A stretch of DNA of 64,000 bases from Pegoplata infirma (lineage: Eukaryota; Arthropoda; Insecta; Diptera; Anthomyiidae): the NCBI GenBank assembly GCA_963921195.1, contig OY992539.1:161640622-161704621 (forward strand), read 5' to 3'. How positions within the stretch are numbered: position 1 is the first letter of the stretch; every line of letters begins with the position of its first letter. Of this stretch, positions 11,474 through 23,098 are shown piece after piece. The notes beneath the pieces are model-generated. The model made no database searches, was not told the origin of the DNA, and saw only the letters and a program-made list of their open reading frames with translations. The translations under genes and the position numbers were made by a program.

Positions 11474-12414
11474 TTAAACTTTTTTTTTAATTTTTTAAGG
11501 ACATTTTTAATATATGTATTACATCCTTGCTTCAATTTTTTCATTTGATTAAGATTTAAGGTATATTCTAAGTGTTGCGGATGCAAAAATTCATGAAGGA
11601 ATTTGAGTTTTGAACTTTTTCTTGACTTTTTTAAAAAAGGACATTTTCGAGGAGGCCATATCCTTGTTCCGATTTGCACAAATTTTGGCAAATACATTGA
11701 CCATATTATAACAGTTGGATTTTCAAAATTTCATAAAATAACTTAAATTTTTACCCTTTTTCTGAACGTTATTTTAAAAAGGACATTTTTGGTCTAGGCG
11801 TATCCTTGCTCCGAATTGGACAAAATTTTGTAGAATAATTAATGGCATTATAGGTAACATAGCTGTATGCTATGATTGAAATAACGAAATGAATAAATAA
11901 CAATATTTTTTCAAAAATAATCAAATAACAGATTATTTAAATATTTGAAAATGAATAATATTTATTTTGATTTTATTTGAATAACGAAAAATCGAATAAT
12001 TTTTTCTGATTTTTTTTATTCAAACAAACAAAATATAATTTTTCAAAATAATCAACAAAAATTTGTGATTTTTTTTGGTTATTCACAAAAATTCAAATAA
12101 ATAACGTATTATTCAAACAACAAAAAATAAATATTCTTGAAAATTTTGTGTTTGAAAAAAAAACTATTTTATTTATTTTGTACAGTTTAACAAAAAATTA
12201 TTCTTACAAAACAGTTTTGTTTTAATATCAGGTTCTTATAAATTGTAATTTATAAAAAGTCCATTTGAATTCAGAAAAGTTAAGTTGTGATTTAGGAAAT
12301 TCCAAGTGCAGAGCTTTAAACTTATGCAAATATTTACTTAACAAAACTTTTTTTTTAAAGAAAAGTATAAAAATCTGTAAAAATTGGCGACTTTCATAGG
12401 TTGGTTTAAGGAGT

Positions 12415-12720
12415 ATACTCACTTTGTCATTCCGTGTGTAAGCATCGAAATATCTATCTAACAAACCATAAAATATATATTATTTATTAGTGATCGATTG
12501 TTACACATTCTGCAGATGTCCGTCCGTTCGTCTGTGGAAGACATGATACAATCCAAAATAAAAGAGCTAGACTGCGAAAATTTGGCAGAAATATATCTTA
12601 TGGTCTGAGGCTGGTTAAGTACGGAAATGGGCCAAATCGGATCATATTTAAAAATTTGAAAAAAAGGCAGAAGCAAATGAAATATTTCTATGGCAGAAGA
12701 ACTTCAACGTCCTGTAGTTG
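12415..12720 (+). mobile_element. DINE-1-like fragment
   Basis: The sequence 'gtatactcactttgtcattc' through 'gatgtccgtccgttcgtctg' and 'aaaataaaagagctag' matches the internal part of the copy at 10546-11473. Both ends of the element are missing. Confidence 0.65.
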
Positions 12721-13051
12721 AAACCAGGGGACTAGAAAATGAAATTTTATGATAAAATTTAGCGGTCATATAACCAAATTTAAAAACATGCGATTTGCGA
12801 AATGGAATGATATCTGATAATAATGATAAATACCGAAATGTTTATTTATTACATACACTCAAAATATTATGTCAGTAAATTCAACAGAAAATACGTCTGA
12901 AACTTTATTTAAAAAAAAGACTACTTATATAAATAACTGTAAAAATCCGTAAAAACTGACTGAAAAATTTTTACTATAAAAACGGTTAAAATTACGGAAA
13001 TGTACATTCATTTTTGATTTTTTAGAAATAATTTTAAAAAACATCGAACCT

Positions 13052-13114
13052 GAGGAGAATCGAACTCATAATTTCGGGCTGATAGCCCAGCACGCTACCC
13101 TCTGTGCCACAAGC
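13052..13114 (-). other. tRNA-like segment (probable pseudogene)
   Basis: On the minus strand there is an A-box-like GTGGCACAGAGGGTAGCG, an anticodon-arm-like CTGGG-CTATCAG-CCCG (apparent anticodon ATC) and a B-box-like GAGTTCGATTCTC. Only three base pairs of the T-stem hold and no acceptor stem is evident. It is more likely a decayed tRNA-derived piece than a working gene. Confidence 0.4.
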
Positions 13115-14409
13115 TACTTATATTTTAAGCAACTAAATTTGAATTTAAAATTAAAATTAAAATTAAAAAAAAATTTAAAAAATGTTATTTATAAGCGTTT
13201 TTATAGCACCACTGTTAGACATTATTGCGTTAATGTCAAACACTAAGAGTGGATTTTATGTAATATGGACCTGTAGAATCAAAATCTGTCATCTAAAATA
13301 CTGTAGCTTGTTTCGTTTTTGTGTTTTTCGCGCTTAAAAATGTGCCCAATTCCATACCATATAAAATACATTCAAAATAATTATGTTTATTTTTTCACCG
13401 TTTGAATACTGCAATGTAAATTTTTTTGAATACTTTATATAAATGCATAATTCCAAATAATATTTGTTTTTTTTGATATCTCTAGTTTTCGAGAAAATTC
13501 GAATATAATAATCTTTTGCAATTCAACCGCGATTTTTGAAAAAAAGTGCTCGATCGATATTTTGGTTTTTGTTCCTATATTATTCTTAGACATTCCAAAT
13601 ACGTATTCAAAAAAGAAAATATAGTATTCGCACTTTTAGGCAAAAACTGTTTCCAACCACCCGTGTTTTACTTGGTTGGTCAAAGTCGCAAATTTTACCT
13701 GGCCTATGTGATATAGTTATAAAGTAAATTTGAAACATTTTTGATATATTATAACTTATTATTTTAATTATTTTCAATATGATACTTCCCCAGTGAAATT
13801 TCATGCACTAATTCGTAGAATATTTTTTCCCTTTTGGTAGACTTCAATGTATCTCGCTTAAAAAATATAACAGTTAATCCGTAAAATGAGGGATAGAAGG
13901 ATAGATCGTTATGTGCTAGAGAATCACAATAAATTACATCATCAGTACAACATCAGTTTTACCTCAAAAGTAGTCAAAAATAAAAAAATATTATAAGCAA
14001 ATATGCATTTAAATTTTAGAAATAGAATAATGCATTTTCTATTGCAAAAATGTTCAATTGTATAAAGAATGAAATTTTTTTCGATTAAAATAATTTTTGT
14101 GTAGTAGAAACATTTCACAGTTAATACTAAAGAATATTTTCTTAAAAATGTCACCAAAGCAAAAACCCTTAAAAATCTCAATGTTTTGCAAAATAAACCT
14201 TTACAATTAAGGTTATTTAAGTAATTATACATCCTTTCACGACTTTTTATTGTTTAAGAAAAATATCGAAAAGTCTAATCAACTAGAGTATTTTTCATAA
14301 GAAAATGTTTTAAGAACATTTTTTAATCAGTAAAAGTCAATTTGGGAAAAAATTAAAAATAATCTAATTAATGTTTTAGTAAAGAAAACCGTAAATAAGT
14401 AAAACAATA

Positions 14410-15094
14410 CACTCAAAATAATCACTCTGTTAAATTACAGAGATACTCTGCTGAGCCAGCAGAAAATACCATAGATTTCCAACCAGCAAGATTTTTTGTT
14501 ATTTTACGAAGAAAACTCTGTAAAATGATTTCGATAAAAAAACTGTAAATTTACAGAATTATCTGTAAAATATTGATAAAAGCGACCAGAATTTGACTAT
14601 TTTATTTACTATTTGATTTCTAATTAATTTATCTTTCCTTAATGTGCAAGTAGTGTTGACAATTGGAAACTGCCATCGAGTAAATTTACCCGCTTTAATG
14701 CTTCCAAAATCTAAATTAACTTTTTTTTTATTTTTGTGAAAGTTTTTTTACGAGTACCTCCAATTTTACACGACATCCTTGTAAAATTTACCTGGTTTTA
14801 TTATTACAGAGCAATAAGTAAAATTACAGTTGAAATTTTGTATTTTGGTTACGAGAAAAAAAACACAAGTTTTTTATAAAATCTGTATTTTAACAAAAAA
14901 CTCTGTTTATTATCTGTAAAATAGAGATACAAAGTAAAAAGTCAAATTACAGATAAAATTTTGTTTTTCGGTTACAAGAAAATACAAAGTATATTCTTAA
15001 AATCTGTATTTCGACAGATAACTTTGTCAAATATCTGTCGAATTGAGATTACAGTCATTTTACAGAGTTTTTAACAGAGTAATTATTTTGAGTG
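14410..15094. mobile_element. MITE with CACTCAAAATAAT ends, TA target
   Basis: CACTCAAAATAATCACTCTG at 14410 is mirrored at 15094 with one difference in the first 20 bases. TA flanks both ends (14408-14409, 15095-15096). The interior is full of 'ctctgtaaaat' and 'ttacagagt' strings in both orientations. No coding capacity. A relative with the same terminal CACTCAAAA lies at 51159-51714. Confidence 0.75.
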
Positions 15095-15735
15095 TAGTGG
15101 TTTGTAAGAATAATTGTGTGTTTTACTGTATAATAAAATTCAAAATAAATAAAAAAAAATTATTTTTCAAACACAAAATTTTCAAGAATATTTCTTTTTT
15201 TTGTTTAAATAATACGTTATTCATTTGAATTTTTGTGAATAACCAAAAAAAATCACAAATTTTTGTTGATTATTTTGAAAAATTCTATTTTGTTTGTTTG
15301 AATAAGCAATCAGAAAAAATTATTTGATTTTTTTGGAAAGAAATATTATTTCATTTTTATGAATTTGAATAAAATAAAATTTTATTTTATTCAAACCAAA
15401 ATAAATAAAATAACAAAACATTTTATTTTTTGATAGCCAACTAAAATATCAAAGTATTTTATTTTTTTCCAAAAAATCCAAATAAAAAAAATCAATAATA
15501 CAGCTATGATAGGTAATAACTACAATAAATAACATGAAGATTAAAGCGTTAGTTTTCGTTTTATGCCGTATTTTAATTTCAGGATAAATGGGAAGGATAC
15601 GAATCCTTGGGCGGATATTAACCAAATTCAAAATTTTTCTTGATCTTATCGATCTTAACAAGTGTTCCAAATTTTAAAGCTCTAACTTAACTCCTTCTAT
15701 TTTTAGCCACTCTTTACATGAAGACGCAACACTGT

Positions 15736-16793
15736 GCGCCCCTTTGTCCAAGCGCGCTCTATTTTAATCTATAGTTCCCGCCTCCTTGGTAAATATTTCA
15801 TTTAATTTTAGACAGAAATAGCGTTCAATAAAATAAAGAGGAGCGCGCTATTTTATTTTTTATTAAAATCGGTATAGTCGTTTAAGCATGATTACGGAAC
15901 ATGCAGAAAAAACTTTCAGTATAGTACAAAGGGGCGTGGCATTTGCCGCCCCTTTGTCCATACGCGCTCTATTATAATCTATAGTTTCCGCCTCTGTTAG
16001 TGCTATCTTTGAAAAAAATATCATTAAAATCGGTTCAGCCGTTTATACGTGATAACGGAACAGGAAGAAATAACCTTTAATACAATACAAAGGGGCATGG
16101 TATTTTACGACCCTTTTTTCTATCGCCCTCTATTGTGGCTCATAGTTTTCGCTTCGGTTAATACTATATGTGGTGAACAATACATGAAAATCAGTTCAGC
16201 CGTTGAAGCGTAATTGCGGAAAATTTAGAAATAACTTTTAGTGCAATAAAAAGGGGCGTGGCATTTTACGACCCTTTTTTCGATCGCCCTCTATTGTTGA
16301 TCATAGTTTCCGCCTCGGTTAGTACTATCTGTGGTAAAAATGTCAGTGAAATCGCTTAAATCACTTTTCAGTGATTGCAGGAGAGGCAGATATAGTTTCT
16401 GTACAAAACAAAGGGGCGTGGCATTTTACGCCTATTTTTCCGATCGCGGATTTTTTGGCCTATAGTTCCCGGCTTGGTTAGTACTATCCGTGGTGAAAAT
16501 TTCATGAAAATCGGTTCAGCCGTTTTTCCGTTATTGCCGGACAGGCAGATATAGCTTTAGCATGGTACATAGGGGCGTGGCATTTTACGCCCCTTTGTCC
16601 GATCGCGGTCGCTTATGGCTTATAGTTCCCGCCTCGGTAAGTACTATCTGTGGTGAAAATTTCATGAAAATCGGTCAGCCGTTTTTCTGTTATTGCCGTA
16701 CAGGCAGATATAGCTTTAGCATGGAACAAAGGGGCGTGGCAATTTACGCCCCTTTGTCCGATCGCGGTCGCTTATGGCCTATAGTTGGTTTAT
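15736..16793 (+). repeat. Dispersed modular repeat, continuation
   Basis: Six or so modules of about 175-190 bp, the last ones nearly identical (16440-16780). Each has ggggcgtggcattttacg, 'cctttgtccgatcgc', 'tatagttcccgcctcggt', 'gtactatctgtggtgaaaat' and 'atcggttcagccgttt'. It stops abruptly at the palindrome beginning near 16794. ORFs here are by-products of the repeat. Confidence 0.8.
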
Positions 16794-17897
16794 ATGTGGT
16801 TTTTTTGAAAAAAATAAATTCGAACTTAAAATTCAAGGTCAAAATATTAAATTGTAATTATCTTATAAGGGTCGCACTTTTAGATTTTTTTCACTAAGCC
16901 TACTAGAAAGATGGAATTTTTTTTTAATTTCGATTTTTTTAAAAAAATGGTATGTATGATACTTTATCAAACTGTACTGATATCTTTATTTTTATGCGTG
17001 CAACGTTTGTTGTGTGTGTTCACAATACACACTTAATCAAAGCATTGATTTTTGTTGTTGTTATTATATACAGATTAAAGCGATTTCAGTACAATTTGAG
17101 TGTTATATACTACTGAAAAATTGATTTCTCATAAAGTATCATACATACCATTTTTTTTTTTAAAACCGAAATTAAAAAAGTGTCAAGCTTTCTAATGGGC
17201 TTACAAGGGAAGTATCTCAACCCTTATGAACCGATTTGCCTGAAACTTAAAATATATATTAAAGAGACGATTTTAAGGTTGGGGTGTCTCGGCTTATCGG
17301 CCATATCGGTGTTTAAAAATTTCGTTGTCCCCTTATGAAACCATGTGGACCTTCGGGAAAATTTTGATAACTTCCGAACTAATAGGAATATCATCTAGGG
17401 CAAAAATACGGGTCGACTTAAATTTAATAAAGATTATTTCTTATCCATATGGATATCGTAGGTCTATGTCTTCACATAAGTACCCCCCAAAATTTACACA
17501 TTTTCCTGAAAAAAATATTTAAAGAAGCCGAATTTTTACAAGGTTATGCCACCATTGGATAGGCATTAAAAAAACCTTTCTTCTTATATGAAAACATCAT
17601 ATAGTTTATTAAAAAGAAATGGCTGAAAAATCCAAAAAACGATTTTTTCGCCATTTTTTGACCCATGTTTTGAACCCCTAAATCCCCGATATGGCCGATA
17701 AGCCGAGACACCCCAACCTTAGAATTGTCTCTTTGATATATATTTTAAGTTTCAGGCAAATCGGTTCATAAGGGTTGAGATACTTCCCTTGTTAGTGAAA
17801 AAAAATGAAAAGTGCGACCCTTGTAAGATAATTACAATTTAATATTTTGACCTTGAATTTTAAGGTCAAATTTTTTTTTTTTTCAAAAAAACCACAA
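16794..17897. mobile_element. Palindromic element split by a MITE
   Basis: The arms are 16794-16896 plus 17204-17310, and 17685-17897. They share long inverted identity, including 'aaggtcaaaatattaaattg' and 'ggggtgtctcggcttatcgg'. The loop is about 375 bp. It follows directly on a cut module of the dispersed repeat. The target duplication was not resolved. Confidence 0.6.
16897..17201. mobile_element. Mariner-like MITE inside a palindrome arm
   Basis: AGCCTACTAGAAAG at the left and the complement of AGCCCATTAGAAAG at the right, flanked by TA (16895-16896, 17202-17203). Inner inverted stretches share 'atggtatgtatgatacttta'. The undisturbed opposite arm of the host palindrome reads straight through the insertion point. 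Confidence 0.65.
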
Positions 17898-18056
17898 ATG
17901 CCATTTTAAAGGCCATCAAAAATACTTTAAAATTAGTTTTTTAAATTATAATTTTTGTTTCATCAAAGTGTTAAATTAAAATTCACCAAAATATATTCTT
18001 TTCAAAAACATTAAAACTTCCCAACCCTGTAATTCTGCCAATATTTCATCACGATA

Positions 18057-18465
18057 AAAAATTTTTAAAAAATATTTTTTTAGTTTTGACAAGCAACGGT
18101 TTTAGTTGTTATGTTGCTTTTAATGATATATATTAAAAAAAAATATTATTTATATCTGTGACATCTTTATTTTTTTCGAAAAAAAAAAATTGAGCCGGTT
18201 TTAGTTGTTATGTTGCTTTTAATGATATATATTAAAAAAAATATTTTTCATATCTGTGACATCTTCATCGTGTATCGAAAAACATCATAAATACATTTTT
18301 TACCCTTTTTTAGAACACGATAAAGATGCCACAGATACAAATACATAATATTTTTTTATGAATATATATCATTTAAATCAACATAGCAGCTAAAACCGTT
18401 GCTTATCAAAACTAAAAAAAAATATTTTTTAAAAATTTTTTACCGTAGGACCCCTGCGGTTCTAA
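18057..18465. repeat. AT-rich palindrome with an internal direct repeat
   Basis: The outer parts (18057-18130 and 18390-18465) are inverted copies, including 'aagcaacggttttagttg'. A ~75 bp block beginning 'ggttttagttgttatgttgc' is repeated directly at about 18100 and 18197. Nothing coding is visible. The segments 17898-18056 and 18466-19017 show nothing assignable. Confidence 0.5.
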
Positions 18466-19118
18466 ATATTTTTCTTCGAACAATTTTTTAGAGCTGAAAG
18501 CATTATCCCACCAAAATCAATTTTTTTTTTTTAAATCAAAAAAAAAATTTTGGTTTGTATGGAAAAATGATTTTTTAGGCCCCGTCGCGTTGGGAAGGCG
18601 TGGTCGTAGGGGCGTAAATCAGTTATTTTTAAGTCAAAAGGAAAAAATGAGTGGGTACCGTCTCAACATTTCCAACATTTCCAAAATAAGGGACACTATA
18701 ATGTTAACTAAAAAAATCAAAAGTGGAAAAAGTTGACGAAAATGCACCCCAAAAATGCATTTGCATTTAGAATGCATTTTTTTAATGACAAAATTTTTTT
18801 AACTTTTATGTTTAAAGTAGACGAGTATAGCTTTTAATTTCAATTTCGATTATAAAAATCCGATATTTACTTAGGAAGTTATAGATCTTTAAACAACACC
18901 ACTTTTTAATTTTTTTGTGATTTTTAAAAAATGAAGATCGCAAATAAAATCGCGATTTTTTTGAATTTAATTAAACTGTAAATGGGAATGTCTAAATGGC
19001 TCCATAGAGCACCTTTGTTAGGTTAGGTTAGGTTGTCAGTGGCTGCTGACGTTTTACGTCAACACACGTAGACTCTGAGGTCCATTGTAAAACCACGGGA
19101 CCGTAATAGGTTTCCCTA

Positions 19119-21091
19119 CTAGTCCCTATCGTTAAACCAGTTTGAACTTCTTATGAAACTCCTTAGATGTTTAATTTTGACATCCGACAAATCAGAAAGA
19201 TCATACAGCTCCCTAGATCCCAGTGAAGCAAGTCTCTGACCAGAAAGTGCTGGGCAATGGCAAATAAAGTGTTCGATAGTTTCCAACTCCTCTTCATCCA
19301 TGCAACTTCGGCAAAAGTCATTCGACAGCACATTTAACCGCTCTGCGTGCTTCCCTATAAGACAGTGTCCGGTAATTATAGAAACCACCCTCAAAATCTC
19401 TCCTCTTGGAAGCGATATCAGCTCACTTGTTCGCCCCTGATTATGAGAAGGCCAAATAAGTCGTGTTGTCTCACACGTCCATCCATTTGCCCATCTTAGT
19501 TTCCGTCGTAGAACAAAGCCGTAGGTTTTGCTTGCAAGTTTCTTGCAAGTTTCTAGCAATGATCTGTCAATCTTCGAGCCAGGCTCAATAAAAGCTCTTC
19601 CGAATAGACTCCAAAGCCCACTTGATCGTGCAGCCTCGATCGATCTGTGTAAAAATTTATGGTGGCTCCACTACCCGGAATGTCCCCGAACCAAGACTCC
19701 CTGGATGGTATCATAGTGGTAAAGTGGCGCTCAAAAAGGCTCAAAGAGGGAGCACAGTCTACATTTTGTGGTATTGTTATCTTCTTCAAGATCGCGCTAT
19801 GGCCACAATCGCTGCTCCTCCATTGCAGCGTGCTATTAAGTCGAATTGCCGACGCAGCCGCATACTGCCTACCCAATATGTCCAATGATATCAGGTAAAG
19901 GAGGATTTCTAATGCAGCTGTAGGTGTAGTACGAAGAGCACCAGTGATGCACATCGACGCCATTCTCTGTACCTTCGTGATAAAGACACAGTTCGCTTTT
20001 GTTTCTAAAGCAGGCCACCAGACAATGATTCCATCCAGCAAAATTGGACGCACCACTGCTGTATAGATCCAATGAACGACTTGAGGGCTAAAACCCCATC
20101 GTATTTCAATGGCTCTTTTACAGGAATATAAAGCAATCGTTGCTTTTCTCATCCGTTCCTCAATATTACGCCTGAAATTCAACTTCATATCTAGAAATAC
20201 TCCAAGATACTTGGCTCCATCTGAGAAGGTGATTTCAGTGCCGTGCAGAGAAATAGGATCACAAGCAGGAATCTTATTTTTCCTTGTAAACAGACCAAGC
20301 TCTGTTTTACTTGGATTAACTCCCAGACCACAGTCTCTTGCCCATTTAGACAGATCTTTCAGAGAACCCTGAAGAATGTCCCTCAATGTTGGCAGAAGCT
20401 TCCCCTTTACCGCTATCGCGACATCGTCAGCATATGCGGCAACATGACAACCACGTGCTTCTAAGTAGAGATAGCTGCATTGAATTCAGTGCCAGGTTCC
20501 AAAGAAGCGGCGAAAGAACACCTCCTTGTGGTGTGCCCCTATTGACAAATCGAGATATGACGGACGCTCCCAATTCAGACGTTATACGTCTATTGGCAAG
20601 TAGGTTTTCCACCATTAAAACGATTTCACGCTTTACTCCCAGACCAGACAATGCCAAAATTATTGAGTCTGGGATGACATTATTAAAAGCCCCTCCTATA
20701 TCAAGAAAGGCCACCATAGTATACTCCTTTACCGAAAGCGATCTCTCGATGGTACCAACGAGCTCATGAAGAGCTGTTTCCGTTGATTTACCCTTGCTGT
20801 ATAAATGTTGCTTTGTCGAAAGCAACCCCGGGTCAATCACTCTACGCAAATATGAGTCTATCATTCGTTCCATTGTCTTTAACAAAAAAGAAGACAGATT
20901 AATTGGTCTGAAATCCTTCGGAGCTGTGTGGGAACTTTTCCCAGCCTTCGGGATAAAGACGTCTCTGGTATCCCTCCATTTTAAAGGAATATACGAAAAC
21001 GTTCCAAAGCTTGAAACGGCGTCATGGAATTGCCCGGAAAATGCGTATTTAAAAGGAGATCCAGCGACTCTCCACTGTAGGACGACCACAC
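19119..21091 (-). pseudogene. LINE reverse transcriptase and RNase H region
   Basis: Reading down from 21091, the frame shows VFIPKAGK and DFRPINLSSFLLKTMER (RT), LDIGGAFNNV, GTPQGGVLSPLLWN and then, in another frame, the catalytic AYADDVAIAV (YADD codons at 20423-20434). The switch near 20450-20470 needs a 1-nt shift. The thumb and connection regions follow (20386-19553), then the start of RNase H (INFYTDRSRLHDQVGFGVYS). After LTDHC the frame ends at 19553, and a second frame (19559-19119) resumes with the family's C-terminal region carrying FCRSCMDEEELETIEHFICHC. The middle of RNase H, including its further acidic residues, is missing: a deletion at about 19556-19565. The copy cannot be functional. 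Confidence 0.8.
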
Positions 21092-21536
21092 TGTTTGGCC
21101 AGTACATAATTATGACATTTATTTTAACGTCCTTGTAAACATCAACATGAGTGTTATCAAAATCTCAAATAATGACTACTGTTAATTGTGTACTTATGAG
21201 TTGTATTAGTTTGTAATTTATTTTTAAACTTTAAATTTAACCGTCACTTCTTGGCGTTATTACATGAATTTTTCGAACATTATGTAAATCATACATGTCA
21301 AAAGGCTTGGGATATTTTCCCTCCCCCTTTTGTATTGTTTTTCTATGAAAATAACGGCTTATGGAAAGCCATTTATACTATAAGAAATCATTTTTGAAAG
21401 AATAAAGAGTCATTAGCTAAGAAAACTACAGATCAGTGCAGACGTGTTGTTATTTAAATCGATTTTTATTAGTGAAAATAGTCCCTTATTTTAGTAAAGT
21501 TATTTTCAAATTCTTAAAAAAGCTTGAGAATTTTCA
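21092..21536 (+). repeat. 5' LTR of the BEL/Pao element
   Basis: It begins TGTTTGGCCAGTAC and ends GAGAATTTTCA (TG...CA). Compared by eye with the 3' LTR, I find one difference: C at 21131 against T at 28378. An AATAAA-like 'aagaataaagagtc' near 21399 could serve polyadenylation; the transcription start is not identified. Confidence 0.93.
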
Positions 21537-21537
21537 T

Positions 21538-21555
21538 TGGCGCCCGAGCAGGGAC
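21538..21555 (+). promoter_or_regulatory. Primer-binding site
   Basis: TGGCGCCCGAGCAGGGAC lies one base after the 5' LTR. It is a tRNA 3'-end complement of the TGGCGCCC type, one base away from the site that matches tRNA-Lys in many retroelements. It would prime minus-strand DNA synthesis. Confidence 0.85.
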
Positions 21556-23098
21556 TTCATTTGTGGAGGAAATTAAGTAAATTGTTCTTAATTCCATACT
21601 GTTTCGTGTAAACCGTCTGCGCAATCTTTCTGTGAGAAGGGAAACTTGAAGCATTTTTCCAGAGGAGCAAGGAGCCTTATTCATTGTAGGAACCATCGTA
21701 TAATTGAAGACATTTGGCCGAAAAACCTATGGATAGCAAGGAAAGTGTAATGGACAATCATTCATCACAGGAAGAGGAGGTAACGTATAGTTGTTAGTGT
21801 TGTGAGACTTCTAACCTCAACTTTGTAAACTGTTCAAAGTTGAAGTTTGTTGCTTAAATTGTTGGCAGCCACAGTAAAACTAACACCTATACTTCTTTTA
21901 TTTAATTACCACTATAAGTATCTGTAAATTTGTTGATCGCTCTGGAAGTAAAAAGTATAACAATTAGTTACTGGATTTGTTGGATAAAATTTGTGGTCAT
22001 CTTACCTACATATTTGAAAGAAACTACGCATATAATATATGCTGTTCACTCCACTCTAATAATTATTGAAGAATAATACCAGTTGAGTGTTCTTACTGCA
22101 AATTCTCTTGACTTTATATATTTTTCCAAATTAAAGGGCAAATAGCAAATAATTTCTATCGTTTGTTGCTTTGAAATTATAATTTTTTTTGTTTCCAAAG
22201 TTTTCATTCATCAGCTGTTTTAAAATTTTCCGAATTTATCGGTAAGCGTTACCACTGTTTCATTTTTTGTGTTTACAATCCGGGATTGGGAACAAATGAG
22301 TATAAATAAAATACTTTTAAAACTACTGAAAAAGTTGCTAGTTTATGTAACTATAAAATTAAAATTCTTAGTGGTTATTGAAGTAACAACTAAAGGGAAA
22401 ATAAATACTATTTTCCTAAAATTAAACGCAATTCTGTGATTTATTGCACGAACATATCGAACATAATTTGATCGATTGTTATCGATAAAGTACCATCGCC
22501 TTTGTAAAACAACTGGCAAAGAAAATAAAGAAATTAAAAAAAAGAAAAGAAAAAACTACACGTTTTAAGAGAAGAAAATTATAAACTGCACAAATAAAGC
22601 AGTAAATATTAAAATTATTATAAACAAAAATTAAAAATCAAATTTTTGCCAGTACCATAAGACTGGCTGTTTTATAAAACTCCACAAGCTACAATTGAGA
22701 GTAGAAGATCAAATAGAAGTCTACACGCCCGTGATCTTACCGAATAATTATTTGTTGAGGCAGGTTGTAAAGTATTTGTAGAGTGGGTAAGTCGTTTACG
22801 TATAATCTTCCTGTAAAGTACGCGTTTATAAATCTAAAAATCTTGTTGTTAAGAACATTAGAGTGAACGGAAAATTACGTTTTGTTAATTTGGCATAAGT
22901 GACTAAACTCAGGCTGAATCGTTGTTAAAACGTTAGAAATTAATTCATTTTATGCAAGTAGAATCGTTGTTGCAAATAAAATCTCAAATATTATTTTCTG
23001 TGAAATCCTGCACGGTATACGAAAATTGTTTTATTCCTTTAATTTGTGTATAAGGAATTATTGAAATCATTTTATAAAGTTCGTCTGTTGGAGGTAAA
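21556..23098 (+). other. BEL/Pao leader (5' untranslated region)
   Basis: A 1.5 kb AT-rich leader with no long frame. A short frame opens at 21730 (MDSKESVMDNHSSQEEE) and reaches GAGGAG|GTAACG, a possible splice donor, at about 21780. I could not identify a convincing acceptor upstream of the gag ATG at 23099, so a spliced leader is only a possibility. Confidence 0.5.

Larger units (their letters stand above)
11858..15508. mobile_element. 3.65 kb element with inverted arms and 8-bp TSD
   Basis: A perfect 8-bp duplication ATAGGTAA flanks it (11850-11857 and 15509-15516). The ends are CATAGCTGTA and its complement. Subterminal arms of about 320 bp, dominated by 'gaataa/ttattc' strings, are inverted copies (11877-12195 and 15117-15440). 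No transposase frame is visible. It contains a DINE fragment (12415-12720), a tRNA-like segment (13052-13114) and a MITE (14410-15094). An 8-bp duplication fits hAT or P superfamilies; the CA start favours neither clearly. Confidence 0.75.
9447..15735. mobile_element. Composite insertion with CAGTGTTG ends
   Basis: The dispersed repeat is broken after '...ttacgcccc' and resumes at 15736 with 'gcgcccctttgtcc'. The insert begins ACAGTGTTGTG and ends CGCAACACTGT. The flanking 7-bp repeat is ACGCCCC/GCGCCCC (one mismatch). Its own sequence is 9447-10545, 11474-11857 and 15509-15735; the rest is later insertions. Own sequence contains loose ~150 bp repeats around 'aaaaaggacattttgg' and 'atccttgctccg' (10420-10500, 11498-11560, 11635-11700, 11785-11840). 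No transposase is recognisable. Confidence 0.6.

Noticed and set aside
11326..11697. 123-codon minus-strand frame
   Set aside because: It runs across the end of the DINE-like element and adjacent low-complexity sequence without any motif.
15736..16793. Regular ~180-bp repeats considered as a CRISPR array
   Set aside because: Units are far too long, the 'spacers' are themselves homologous, and the host is a eukaryote.
16562..16897. 111-codon frame with repeated GVA(F/I)YAPLSDRGRLW
   Set aside because: It is only the translated modular repeat; other copies have stops and shifts in the same place, so no selection on protein is apparent.
19018..19032. TTAGG run considered as a telomere or subtelomere
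   Set aside because: Only three units, attached to the same LINE 3' end at both occurrences in the window.
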